A DNA stretch of 64,000 nucleotides. Source: Anaerolinea thermophila (GTDB lineage Bacteria > Chloroflexota > Anaerolineae > Anaerolineales > Anaerolineaceae). The position numbers and the translations under genes are program-made. A model generated the notes under the pieces. It saw nothing but the letters and a program-made list of their open reading frames with translations, was not told the origin of the DNA and made no database searches. Within the stretch, counting starts at the first letter, position 1. Each line of letters starts with the position of its first letter. The stretch is taken from positions 124,001-188,000 of the forward strand of contig NZ_DYHZ01000002.1 of the NCBI RefSeq assembly GCF_020723905.1, read 5' to 3'. This document shows, in pieces, positions 27,671 through 38,011 of this stretch.

Positions 27671-28701
27671 TGGCAGACTTTCCCCTCACCTTTACCCGTT
27701 TGCGTTTTGAATGCCTTGCCGAAACCCCCCTGCGCTTCGGCGAATATCGTGCCGGAAGCAACCTGCGCGGCGCGCTGGTAAACATCATGCGGCGCGCCAC
27801 CTGCCCTCTGAGCGTTCCGGCGCTCCCCGGCGGGGTATCTGCCCCTCCCGACCCGCAGCATGTGGCAACCTGCCCGGTTTGCTGGCTGGTGGCGGCAAAC
27901 GAAAAGCCCGGTGTGGAGCGCCGTGGTTACATTCTCACTCCTCCGCTGGACCCGGTGCCATCTTACGCTCCGGGTGAGCGGTTTGTCTTTCACCTGACCC
28001 TCGTGGGCGAAGCCCAGCGCTTCCTGCCCTACTTTGTTCTGGCAGTGCCTGAAGCCGGACGCATGGGAATGGGTGCCGGACGGGGGCGTTTTGCCCTGCG
28101 GCGCATCCTTGCTGAGCGCCTTGACGGCAGCGAAGATGTCCTTCTGGAAGAGGGCGAAACGGTCCTGCGACCGGATGTTTCAGTCCAGTCTCATCGAGAT
28201 GTGCTTGCTCGCGTTGACCGGTTGCTCCCCCGGGATGCTGCCGGTGGGGTGCTGGAACTGCTCCTGCACTTCCTCACCCCCCTGCGGCTCATCTGGAATG
28301 AGCGGCTGGTCAAATCCCCCGATTTTGCGGTACTCTTTGCCCGTTTGCTCGAACGGGTGGATGAACTGGCTGTCCAGTTTGCCGGCGGGGGGCGGCGCCC
28401 CGCACAGGAGGTAGAGCGTCTCCAGAATTGTGCTTTGCAGGTGCGCCTGATCGAACAGAATACCCGCTGGGTAGAGGTTGCCAGCGGCTCCAGCCGTACC
28501 CAAACGCAGACATGGCTGAGCGGCATAGTCGGAACTGCCCGGTATGCCGCGCCTCTGGCTGTGTGGCGCGAACTGCTCCCCTGGCTGGTGTGGGGCGAGG
28601 TGGTGCAGGTGGGCAAGGACACGGTAAAAGGCAACGGGGTGGTGCACATTTGGATGGAAGGGGGCGTCTGTGGCGATTATTCAGCATCTGATCGCCGATG
28701 A
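27670..28701 (+). CDS. cas6: Cas6 pre-crRNA endoribonuclease
   Basis: A 343-residue RAMP of the Cas6 C-terminal family (PF10040-like), predicted to cut the pre-crRNA within each repeat. The N-terminal half has a cysteine pair (CPVC), and the C-terminal half carries the family pattern SGIVGTARYAAPLAVWRELLPWLVWGEVVQVGKDTVKGNGVVHIW, ending in a glycine-rich loop. The ATG shares bases with the cas3 stop (TAATG). The gene overlaps the cas1 start by 32 bases. As the only cas6 in the window, it should serve both the I-B and III-B complexes. Confidence 0.88.
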   Translation: MADFPLTFTRLRFECLAETPLRFGEYRAGSNLRGALVNIMRRATCPLSVPALPGGVSAPPDPQHVATCPVCWLVAANEKPGVERRGYILTPPLDPVPSYAPGERFVFHLTLVGEAQRFLPYFVLAVPEAGRMGMGAGRGRFALRRILAERLDGSEDVLLEEGETVLRPDVSVQSHRDVLARVDRLLPRDAAGGVLELLLHFLTPLRLIWNERLVKSPDFAVLFARLLERVDELAVQFAGGGRRPAQEVERLQNCALQVRLIEQNTRWVEVASGSSRTQTQTWLSGIVGTARYAAPLAVWRELLPWLVWGEVVQVGKDTVKGNGVVHIWMEGGVCGDYSASDRR

Positions 28702-29719
28702 ATACGGCACCTTTGTCGGCAAACACAGTGAACGACTGATTGTCTTCAAGGGAGAGGAAAAGCGCCTGCAGGCGCCCCTTCTGCACCTTGAATCGGTGGT
28801 GATTGCCAGTCTGGGGGTCAGTATCAGCGCCGATGCCGTGCAGGCGTGTACCGAACGCGGCATTCCCATTTTCTTTCTTAACTCTCTGGGCGAACCTTAC
28901 GCCAGTCTGTACAGCGCCGGATTGACCGGCACGGTTGCCACCCGCCGGGCGCAACTGGAAGCCTACCGCAGTCCGCGCGGTTTGGCACTGGTGCTGGCAC
29001 TGGCAATGGGCAAGATTCAGAATCAGGGCAATTTCCTGCGCTATATGAGCAAATATCGGAAAGAAAATGACCCTGAACTGTATGAAGAGTTGCGCCGCCG
29101 CTCTGCCGAGGTCCTGAACGCGCGGGAAGAACTGGAACGCCTGCATCAGGCGCACGAATTTCAGCAGGGCATCTGGAGCATTGAGGACCTGCGCGAAGTG
29201 ATCATGGCGGTTGAGGGACGGGCCGCCCGCACCTACTGGGAAGCCATTGCCCTCACCGTGCCAGAAAAATACGCTTTCCCCGGCAGGGTAGGGCGTGGCG
29301 CAGTGGACCCCCTGAACGCCGCCCTGAACTACGGGTATGGCATTCTTTACGGGCAGGTGGAACGCGCCATTGTGCTTGCCGGTCTGGATCCATATGCCGG
29401 CTTTCTGCATGTAGACCGCCCGGGGAAGCCCAGCCTGACTCTTGATTTCATTGAGGAATTTCGTCCAACGGTCGTGGATCGTACCATCATCGGGTTAGCC
29501 AATCACGGCACAGTATTTGAGCAGGATGAAAAGAATCTGCTCACCCAGGAAACCCGCCGAATGATTGCCGAAAAGGTGCTGGAGCGCCTGGATACTCCCA
29601 TTCCTTTTGAAGGCAAGCGCTATCCCATCCGAGCCATTATTCAGATGCAGGCGCGCCACATGGCAACTTTCCTGCGTGGCGAGCGTGATGCTTATTTGCC
29701 CTCTCAATTGCCGTGGTAA
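28670..29719 (+). CDS. cas1: Cas1 integrase
   Basis: A 349-residue spacer integrase that joins new spacers to the leader end as a complex with Cas2. It has an N-terminal beta domain (EYGTFVGKHSERLIVFKG...) and a helical catalytic domain with Glu182 (VEGRAARTYW), His247 (FLHVDRPGKPSLTLDFIEEF) and the acidic cluster at about 259-263. It starts at GTG 28670, inside the end of cas6, with GGAAGGGGG before it. Length and motifs are normal, so adaptation is expected to be functional. Confidence 0.96.
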   Translation: MAIIQHLIADEYGTFVGKHSERLIVFKGEEKRLQAPLLHLESVVIASLGVSISADAVQACTERGIPIFFLNSLGEPYASLYSAGLTGTVATRRAQLEAYRSPRGLALVLALAMGKIQNQGNFLRYMSKYRKENDPELYEELRRRSAEVLNAREELERLHQAHEFQQGIWSIEDLREVIMAVEGRAARTYWEAIALTVPEKYAFPGRVGRGAVDPLNAALNYGYGILYGQVERAIVLAGLDPYAGFLHVDRPGKPSLTLDFIEEFRPTVVDRTIIGLANHGTVFEQDEKNLLTQETRRMIAEKVLERLDTPIPFEGKRYPIRAIIQMQARHMATFLRGERDAYLPSQLPW

Positions 29720-29731
29720 GCGAGGAAAACC

Positions 29732-30004
29732 ATGAGCGTGGAAAAGGTTCCCAACCTCATTCTGGTATATGATATTGTGGATGACCGCAAGCGTGCCAAA
29801 ATTGCCGATGTGTGCCTGGATTACGGGTTAGATCGCATCCAGTACAGCGCCTTTGTGGGTTGGCTGATTCCTGCCAAACAGCAGGAACTGTTCACCAAAA
29901 TCAGGCGCATTCTGGGTAAAAGCCCCGGCAATGTGCAACTGGTGCCTATCTGCGCCGATGACTGGAAAAAACGCCGGGTCATTGACCAGCTCAACCGGGG
30001 GTGA
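29732..30004 (+). CDS. cas2: Cas2
   Basis: A 90-residue Cas2, the structural partner of Cas1. It has the ferredoxin-like first strand NLILVYDIVDDRKRAKIADVC with the conserved Asp, then YGLDRIQYSAFVGWL and a C-terminal VQLVPICADDWKKR. CGAGGA precedes the ATG. Confidence 0.95.
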   Translation: MSVEKVPNLILVYDIVDDRKRAKIADVCLDYGLDRIQYSAFVGWLIPAKQQELFTKIRRILGKSPGNVQLVPICADDWKKRRVIDQLNRG

Positions 30005-30007
30005 AGA

Positions 30008-30619
30008 ATGCTTGACCCCTTTGAAGAGATTTACGAATACCCCTTCCGGGTGACCGATTTGAAACAGTGGGTGTACTGTCGCCGTCTGCTGTATTTTCTC
30101 GCGTGTCTGCCCGATGTACGTCCGCGCACCTACCTGATGGATGCTGGTAAAGAAGCCGGAGAAGGCGAAGAAGGGCGGGAACTGCGTCGTTCACTGAAAT
30201 CATACCGACTGGTGGATGGGAGACGCGAGTTTAATGTGGCGGTGCGCTCGTCGCGCTGGGGGTTGCGGGGACTGGTGGACCTGGTCATCTGGGTGGATGA
30301 GCCTGCGCCTGGCGAAGTCATACCGGTTGACTTCAAACTTTCTTTTAAGAGTGGTGAGCACGTTCAGTTACAATTAATGGCGTACGGTTTACTGCTGGAA
30401 GAATCCAGCGGCAGACCAGCACGCCGCGGCTTTCTTTACGAAATTCCTCTGCGTAAAGCCATAGAAGTGCCGTTTACGCCGGCACTGCGCCGCAAGGTGG
30501 AAGAAGCCCTGCAGGGGATGAAAACAATGCTGGAGAGCGAAAAAATGCCTGAGCCCACTTCTCAACGGATGCGCTGTTTGGGTTGTGAGTTTAGACGTTT
30601 CTGCAATGATGTCGTTTAA
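30008..30619 (+). CDS. cas4: Cas4 nuclease (PAM-trimming, Fe-S)
   Basis: A 203-residue RecB-like nuclease that trims prespacers and sets PAM and orientation during adaptation. The four cluster cysteines are present: C24 (VYCRR), C190, C193 and C199 (CLGCEFRRFC). The nuclease motifs are RGLVDLVI, VIPVDFK and QLQLMAYGLLLEE. It follows cas2 by three bases and is the last gene before the array leader. Confidence 0.93.
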   Translation: MLDPFEEIYEYPFRVTDLKQWVYCRRLLYFLACLPDVRPRTYLMDAGKEAGEGEEGRELRRSLKSYRLVDGRREFNVAVRSSRWGLRGLVDLVIWVDEPAPGEVIPVDFKLSFKSGEHVQLQLMAYGLLLEESSGRPARRGFLYEIPLRKAIEVPFTPALRRKVEEALQGMKTMLESEKMPEPTSQRMRCLGCEFRRFCNDVV

Positions 30620-30627
30620 GAAAGGTT

Positions 30628-30676
30628 CTTTTCGCAAATCACCCATGTTTTTAAGCAAAGAGAGATTTGCGAAAAG
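30628..30676. repeat. 13-bp perfect inverted repeat in the CRISPR leader region
   Basis: CTTTTCGCAAATC at 30628-30640 and its exact reverse complement at 30664-30676, 23 bases apart, starting nine bases after the cas4 stop. It could be the cas operon terminator (no T-tract follows), or a protein site anchoring adaptation or control. Confidence 0.6.
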
Positions 30677-30724
30677 AGAGATAACAATAATTGGGAAGTA
30701 CAGCAGAAATGGCGGCAATAGCGA

Positions 30725-30752
30725 TTGCGGACCCGTACAGACACGGTATAAT
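30725..30752 (+). promoter_or_regulatory. Leader promoter of the CRISPR array
   Basis: TTGCGG, 16-base spacer, perfect TATAAT at 30747-30752, reading into the first repeat at 30769. It places the pre-crRNA start about ten bases before the array, on the side of the cas genes. Confidence 0.7.
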
Positions 30753-33700
30753 GGAGGAAAGGGATGCGGTTGCACCCGTCTCGATCCGTTAGAGGATACT
30801 GAAACAGCAACGCGGCGTAACTGGCAATCGGTTCAGCACCGGTTGCACCCGTCTCGATCCGTTAGAGGATACTGAAACTCCGCAATTACGATAGCCGACT
30901 TTTTGCTGCCATTCTGTTGCACCCGTCTCGATCCGTTAGAGGATACTGAAACGTAATTTATGTGGATACGAACGACGAAGCAAAAGCAAGTTGCACCCGT
31001 CTCGATCCGTTAGAGGATACTGAAACAATGCTATTTCGAGTTCCAGCGCCCATTCAATCTCTTGTTGCACCCGTCTCGATCCGTTAGAGGATACTGAAAC
31101 ACTCCGCAGCAATATGATTGTTCTAAAACCCGTGTCTGTTGCACCCGTCTCGATCCGTTAGAGGATACTGAAACTTTGCGTAACGGGTTGGCTTCCAACG
31201 CGCGATTATAGGTTGCACCCGTCTCGATCCGTTAGAGGATACTGAAACAATTTTCAATCTTCAGAATTTTTTGTTACCAGTTTGTTGCACCCGTCTCGAT
31301 CCGTTAGAGGATACTGAAACCAGCCGCCGACTTTTTGTTGCCACTCTTTGCCCGCTGTTGCACCCGTCTCGATCCGTTAGAGGATACTGAAACCGTATGC
31401 TGACTGCTTACTTACTTACTTACGCAGCCGTTGCACCCGTCTCGATCCGTTAGAGGATACTGAAACTTACGGAAGCGGGCAAAGGGTTCTGGCAACAAAA
31501 AGTCGTTGCACCCGTCTCGATCCGTTAGAGGATACTGAAACAGCGACATGAAAAAAAGAATAAAAATGACAAAAAATTGTTGCACCCGTCTCGATCCGTT
31601 AGAGGATACTGAAACTTTGCGTAACGGGTTAGAGTTTAAGGCGCGGTTATAGGTTGCACCCGTCTCGATCCGTTAGAGGATACTGAAACCACGCAACGCG
31701 CTCAGGTCGTAGCGACCATTCACACGAGTTGCACCCGTCTCGATCCGTTAGAGGATACTGAAACGCCTTGCCAGCCTTACCCCGGGGCTTGCGGCCGGTC
31801 TGTTGCACCCGTCTCGATCCGTTAGAGGATACTGAAACACGGATTGCTGAACAATGGAACGTAACGCACTTAGGGTTGCACCCGTCTCGATCCGTTAGAG
31901 GATACTGAAACACAAGTAAGGGCTAACCTCATCCGGCGAACCTGGCAGTTGCACCCGTCTCGATCCGTTAGAGGATACTGAAACCTTTCATTGGAATTTA
32001 GACAATTCTAAAAATTGAATAGTTGCACCCGTCTCGATCCGTTAGAGGATACTGAAACTACTCTTGGGCTGGCGGACTTTGCGTAGAATGGGGAGTTGCA
32101 CCCGTCTCGATCCGTTAGAGGATACTGAAACCAGATGTCGCATCTCACAGCATTTTCTTTTTTCATGTTGCACCCGTCTCGATCCGTTAGAGGATACTGA
32201 AACAGTAACAAAATTCTTGCTATTTTTCTTGAAAAAATACGTTGCACCCGTCTCGATCCGTTAGAGGATACTGAAACTTTGCGCAACGGGTTGGAGGCTA
32301 ATGCACGATTGTAGTTGCACCCGTCTCGATCCGTTAGAGGATACTGAAACTCCAGAACAATAGCCGTGGCATCTGACAATGCCCCGGGTTGCACCCGTCT
32401 CGATCCGTTAGAGGATACTGAAACCAATTACGATTGATTTTTTGCCAGAATTCTTTGCCCGTTGCACCCGTCTCGATCCGTTAGAGGATACTGAAACTTT
32501 TGTGAGCAATTCTTTTCGTCTGCGTATGCTGACTGTTGCACCCGTCTCGATCCGTTAGAGGATACTGAAACGACTGAGCCACGATTGAGCGCAACGCGCT
32601 CAAATCGGTTGCACCCGTCTCGATCCGTTAGAGGATACTGAAACAAAATCGCGGCGTAGCGGATAACCGGCTCAGCACCGCGTTGCACCCGTCTCGATCC
32701 GTTAGAGGATACTGAAACTCAGACACAATTACGATCGCTGATTTTTTGCCAGAATGTTGCACCCGTCTCGATCCGTTAGAGGATACTGAAACGCAGGCTC
32801 AATTACGATAGCCGCCGGCTTTTTGCCAGTTGCACCCGTCTCGATCCGTTAGAGGATACTGAAACGCTTTTTGCCAGAATTCTTTACCCGCTTCCGCAGC
32901 GTTGCACCCGTCTCGATCCGTTAGAGGATACTGAAACCTGCCTTACGGCCGGCTTTGCGTCCGGCTTTGCGGCCGGGTTGCACCCGTCTCGATCCGTTAG
33001 AGGATACTGAAACCTACGTCTACGCAAACGTAGTGGATTAGAGGCTAATGCGTTGCACCCGTCTCGATCCGTTAGAGGATACTGAAACGCATACGCAATT
33101 AGAGTATACAACAATCTTGAGAAAGTTGCACCCGTCTCGATCCGTTAGAGGATACTGAAACGTGGTAACAAAATTCTTGAAACTTGAAACTGGTAAGTTG
33201 CACCCGTCTCGATCCGTTAGAGGATACTGAAACGCCGGTGTACTGCCGGCTGGCATGTTTCCGCAAAATGTTGCACCCGTCTCGATCCGTTAGAGGATAC
33301 TGAAACAACAGCGCGAAAAATAAGATACTGAGTCTACATAAGTTGCACCCGTCTCGATCCGTTAGAGGATACTGAAACGACACAGAATAACTTTTGTTCT
33401 ATAATAGCAATTGCGTTGCACCCGTCTCGATCCGTTAGAGGATACTGAAACTGCTTCTAGGCTGGCGGACTCTTCGAGAGGCTGGCGTTGCACCCGTCTC
33501 GATCCGTTAGAGGATACTGAAACACGAATTACGCAAGGTACTGGGGTGGCTCTATGACGGTTGCACCCGTCTCGATCCGTTAGAGGATACTGAAACGCTT
33601 TGCGTCCGAGACCGTCCGCAATTACGATAGCCGTTGCACCCGTCTCGATCCGTTAGAGGATACTGAAACCTCTTACGTTTGCGTAGACGTAGAGGATTAG

Positions 33701-34772
33701 AGTCTGTTGCACCCGTCTCGATCCGTTAGAGGATACTGAAACGTCCTTTTGGATGGCGTTAAGGTTTGCACGCTCAAGTTGCACCCGTCTCGATCCGTTA
33801 GAGGATACTGAAACTCCAGAACGACAGGCGTGCTGTCCGGTAGCGCTCCGTTGCACCCGTCTCGATCCGTTAGAGGATACTGAAACACTAGTTTTTGTTT
33901 TTTGTGAGCAATTCTTTTTGTCTGTTGCACCCGTCTCGATCCGTTAGAGGATACTGAAACACTATCCCGAGCCTTCTTATCGCTTAACACCCAAGGTTGC
34001 ACCCGTCTCGATCCGTTAGAGGATACTGAAACTCCAAGGTCGGCAGCCTGCGTCAGTCCTTGTATCTGCGTTGCACCCGTCTCGATCCGTTAGAGGATAC
34101 TGAAACCTAGCGAAAGTCTCAGCCAGTGTGTCCCATGCACAAAGTTGCACCCGTCTCGATCCGTTAGAGGATACTGAAACTTTCGCGATTGCAGGACAAC
34201 GCAAGTCGCTGGAGATTAGTTGCACCCGTCTCGATCCGTTAGAGGATACTGAAACCTCACCTTGACCATTGCGGTGTTCGTCCAGTACAAAGTTGCACCC
34301 GTCTCGATCCGTTAGAGGATACTGAAACAACAAAAAACTCGAAGAAAAATCGCCATAGACTTCTGTTGCACCCGTCTCGATCCGTTAGAGGATACTGAAA
34401 CCGCAAGTTGCCGAGAGGAAGAACATGCCTTTATACAGGTTGCACCCGTCTCGATCCGTTAGAGGATACTGAAACAAAAAAATAATCCGGCGCTGGGCAA
34501 TTGCGCCAGGACTGTTGCACCCGTCTCGATCCGTTAGAGGATACTGAAACCTGACGGCTTTGGAGCGATGACATAATCATCTACAGAGTTGCACCCGTCT
34601 CGATCCGTTAGAGGATACTGAAACCGTTTATGTGTAGAGCGTTACGATTTTGACCTTAAATGTTGCACCCGTCTCGATCCGTTAGAGGATACTGAAACAT
34701 ACTTTTTTGCGATTGCTTTTGTCCTTCCGCGTTTTGTTGCACCCGTCTCGATCCGTTAGAGGATACTGAAAC

Positions 34773-34790
34773 CTGAAACCGCTGGAACTG
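34773..34790 (+). other. Aberrant 18-base spacer
   Basis: Spacer 55 is only 18 bases and starts CTGAAAC, a second copy of the last seven bases of the repeat, leaving 11 unique bases. It is the only clearly short spacer in the array and looks like faulty integration or slippage. Confidence 0.8.
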
Positions 34791-34836
34791 GTTGCACCCG
34801 TCTCGATCCGTTAGAGGATACTGAAACCACTGCGTG

Positions 34837-34865
34837 CGGCAGATAAATCATATCTGCCGTTTATC
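34837..34865 (+). other. Hairpin spacer (terminator-like)
   Basis: Spacer 56 contains a perfect 9-bp stem CGGCAGATA/TATCTGCCG with a 5-base loop, then TTTATC. It resembles a weak intrinsic terminator on the + strand. Confidence 0.55.
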
Positions 34866-37800
34866 GTTGCACCCGTCTCGATCCGTTAGAGGATACTGAA
34901 ACAAAAAGTGGAAGGAGAAATTTATGGCAGTAATTTATGTTGCACCCGTCTCGATCCGTTAGAGGATACTGAAACTACAGGTTGTACAGGTGGTACAGAT
35001 TTTGACGGGTCGTTGCACCCGTCTCGATCCGTTAGAGGATACTGAAACAAGTGATAACGGATGTATTCGCTGAACAAAGACGCGGTTGCACCCGTCTCGA
35101 TCCGTTAGAGGATACTGAAACACCGTACAATTGGGACAGTAATAGACAACGCGAAAGTTGCACCCGTCTCGATCCGTTAGAGGATACTGAAACAGAGAAA
35201 AAGGAGTAAGCCATGTCCACGAAGATCAGGTTGCACCCGTCTCGATCCGTTAGAGGATACTGAAACTTGCGGTAAGGGCGGGTAGCAGGGCTGTAAACGT
35301 GGTGTTGCACCCGTCTCGATCCGTTAGAGGATACTGAAACGTTGAAGAATAAAATCGTTCAAGAATAAGTGCGCAGTTGCACCCGTCTCGATCCGTTAGA
35401 GGATACTGAAACATTCGCTGGTAGCGGTGCAGTATTGCTATCCGCTCACAGGTTGCACCCGTCTCGATCCGTTAGAGGATACTGAAACAGCGCAACGTGC
35501 CACTCGCCGCTTATGATGACGTCAGTTGCACCCGTCTCGATCCGTTAGAGGATACTGAAACGTGCGAAACCTCATGCAAATCAGCCAAAACACGTCCAGT
35601 TGCACCCGTCTCGATCCGTTAGAGGATACTGAAACCTCAATCTCAGAGAGTGGAGAGACAGGGATTAAATGTTGCACCCGTCTCGATCCGTTAGAGGATA
35701 CTGAAACTTGCAACCTTGAAAGCATCCTGGTAATTTTCAACCCGTTGCACCCGTCTCGATCCGTTAGAGGATACTGAAACACCCTGCGCAGGGCAGTCAC
35801 ACCCTGTACAGGGTCGGTTGCACCCGTCTCGATCCGTTAGAGGATACTGAAACCCCATCGATTTCGCAACAGCGCTCACGGTCACTTCGTTGCACCCGTC
35901 TCGATCCGTTAGAGGATACTGAAACGTACAGGTCATGGTGATAAGGATTGTCAACTGTGGCAAGTTGCACCCGTCTCGATCCGTTAGAGGATACTGAAAC
36001 TCCGGGTCGTCTGGAGCAATGGCGACAACCCCGCGGGTTGCACCCGTCTCGATCCGTTAGAGGATACTGAAACTTCGTCGCGGCTTTCTTGGTTTACTGA
36101 ATTCCAGACGTTGCACCCGTCTCGATCCGTTAGAGGATACTGAAACAGCAAAGAATTGCCCAGCACGTTTGTAAACGATATCCGTTGCACCCGTCTCGAT
36201 CCGTTAGAGGATACTGAAACAATCAAAAACATTGCTTCTTCAAGCATGATAGGAATGTTGCACCCGTCTCGATCCGTTAGAGGATACTGAAACGGCGTGG
36301 CATCCAGCGTTCAATCCTGCGAATCGTCCGTTGCACCCGTCTCGATCCGTTAGAGGATACTGAAACATTATGACGAGCCAATGGAATGAATTTTCACACC
36401 AAGTTGCACCCGTCTCGATCCGTTAGAGGATACTGAAACAATACTGAGTATGAACTCCAAGTCTGGTTTTCATCCGTTGCACCCGTCTCGATCCGTTAGA
36501 GGATACTGAAACTTCTTTTCTTTCGGGGCGGGGATTGCCTGTAATCCGTTGCACCCGTCTCGATCCGTTAGAGGATACTGAAACAGCGGTCGCGGGCTTC
36601 CTTTGCGCTGTTTGGCCACTCGTTGCACCCGTCTCGATCCGTTAGAGGATACTGAAACCAGATGCACAACCTGGACTTGCGGCGCACGGCGATTGTTGCA
36701 CCCGTCTCGATCCGTTAGAGGATACTGAAACTGAAATACTTGCTGATCAACGGCTGTTGGGCAATAGTTGCACCCGTCTCGATCCGTTAGAGGATACTGA
36801 AACACATGGTTATTGCTGCGTCTGGAAACTGCGATTTGAGTTGCACCCGTCTCGATCCGTTAGAGGATACTGAAACGGGGGACGTGACAGCCGGGAGAGA
36901 CCGGCACAGCACGTTGCACCCGTCTCGATCCGTTAGAGGATACTGAAACTTCAATGATTTCACTTTTGGAGATTGTAATGTTCATGTTGCACCCGTCTCG
37001 ATCCGTTAGAGGATACTGAAACCAGGCATCTACGTACAGGCAGCAGGCGCGGTACAGGTTGCACCCGTCTCGATCCGTTAGAGGATACTGAAACTTTCCA
37101 ATGGGTTTCAATAAATTACGCTTGACAATTGTTGCACCCGTCTCGATCCGTTAGAGGATACTGAAACGAATTGGCTAAATAGTCACTGCGGCATTCATCC
37201 TCACTGTTGCACCCGTCTCGATCCGTTAGAGGATACTGAAACAGCCTTTAATTCTTCCGGGATGAATCCGAATTCCTTGTTGCACCCGTCTCGATCCGTT
37301 AGAGGATACTGAAACGTGGCGGGGCGCGCATGCCGAATACGCGCAAAAGGAAGTTGCACCCGTCTCGATCCGTTAGAGGATACTGAAACGATTGCGATGC
37401 GCGCGATTTCTACACCGCGCTGGAGTTGCACCCGTCTCGATCCGTTAGAGGATACTGAAACGCCAACGGAAATCTCGAAAACTGGGATGCGGTGATCGGT
37501 TGCACCCGTCTCGATCCGTTAGAGGATACTGAAACCTTTGACTTCCGGATGTGCAAGTAGCCTTGCCCCGGGTTGCACCCGTCTCGATCCGTTAGAGGAT
37601 ACTGAAACCTCATCTCGGTGGCGGACGCGATGACGGCGGGGGAGAGTTGCACCCGTCTCGATCCGTTAGAGGATACTGAAACACAAAGCGGAAAGACGCT
37701 TGACAGCCGGGACAGACCGTTGCACCCGTCTCGATCCGTTAGAGGATACTGAAACGATAAACTCATCGGGAACATCATCATGGAATAAATCGTTGCACCC

Positions 37801-37974
37801 GTCTCGATCCGTTAGAGGATACTGAAACACTGGCTTCAATTTGATGGGCTGCCTGTTCCCCTTGGTTGCACCCGTCTCGATCCGTTAGAGGATACTGAAA
37901 CTCTCCGGGAAGGCAAGACCGCGATCGGTGAGTCCCTGTTGCACCCGTCTCGATCCGTTAGAGGATACTGAAAC

Positions 37975-38011
37975 TTCTTTCGAAGCCGCCCCCGCCAGGG
38001 CGGTTTTTCAT
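37975..38011 (+). terminator. Spacer carrying an intrinsic terminator in the array's transcription direction
   Basis: Spacer 99 has CCGCCC (37986-37991), loop CCGCCA, GGGCGG (37998-38003) and then TTTTT (38004-38008). This is a standard intrinsic terminator on the + strand, with about 35 more units downstream. Confidence 0.6.

Noticed and set aside
31175-33705. Diversity-generating retroelement as the source of variable spacers
   Set aside because: The differences between related spacers are not restricted to adenine positions and many are synonymous third-position changes, which fits ordinary divergence of viral genes rather than adenine-directed mutagenesis.
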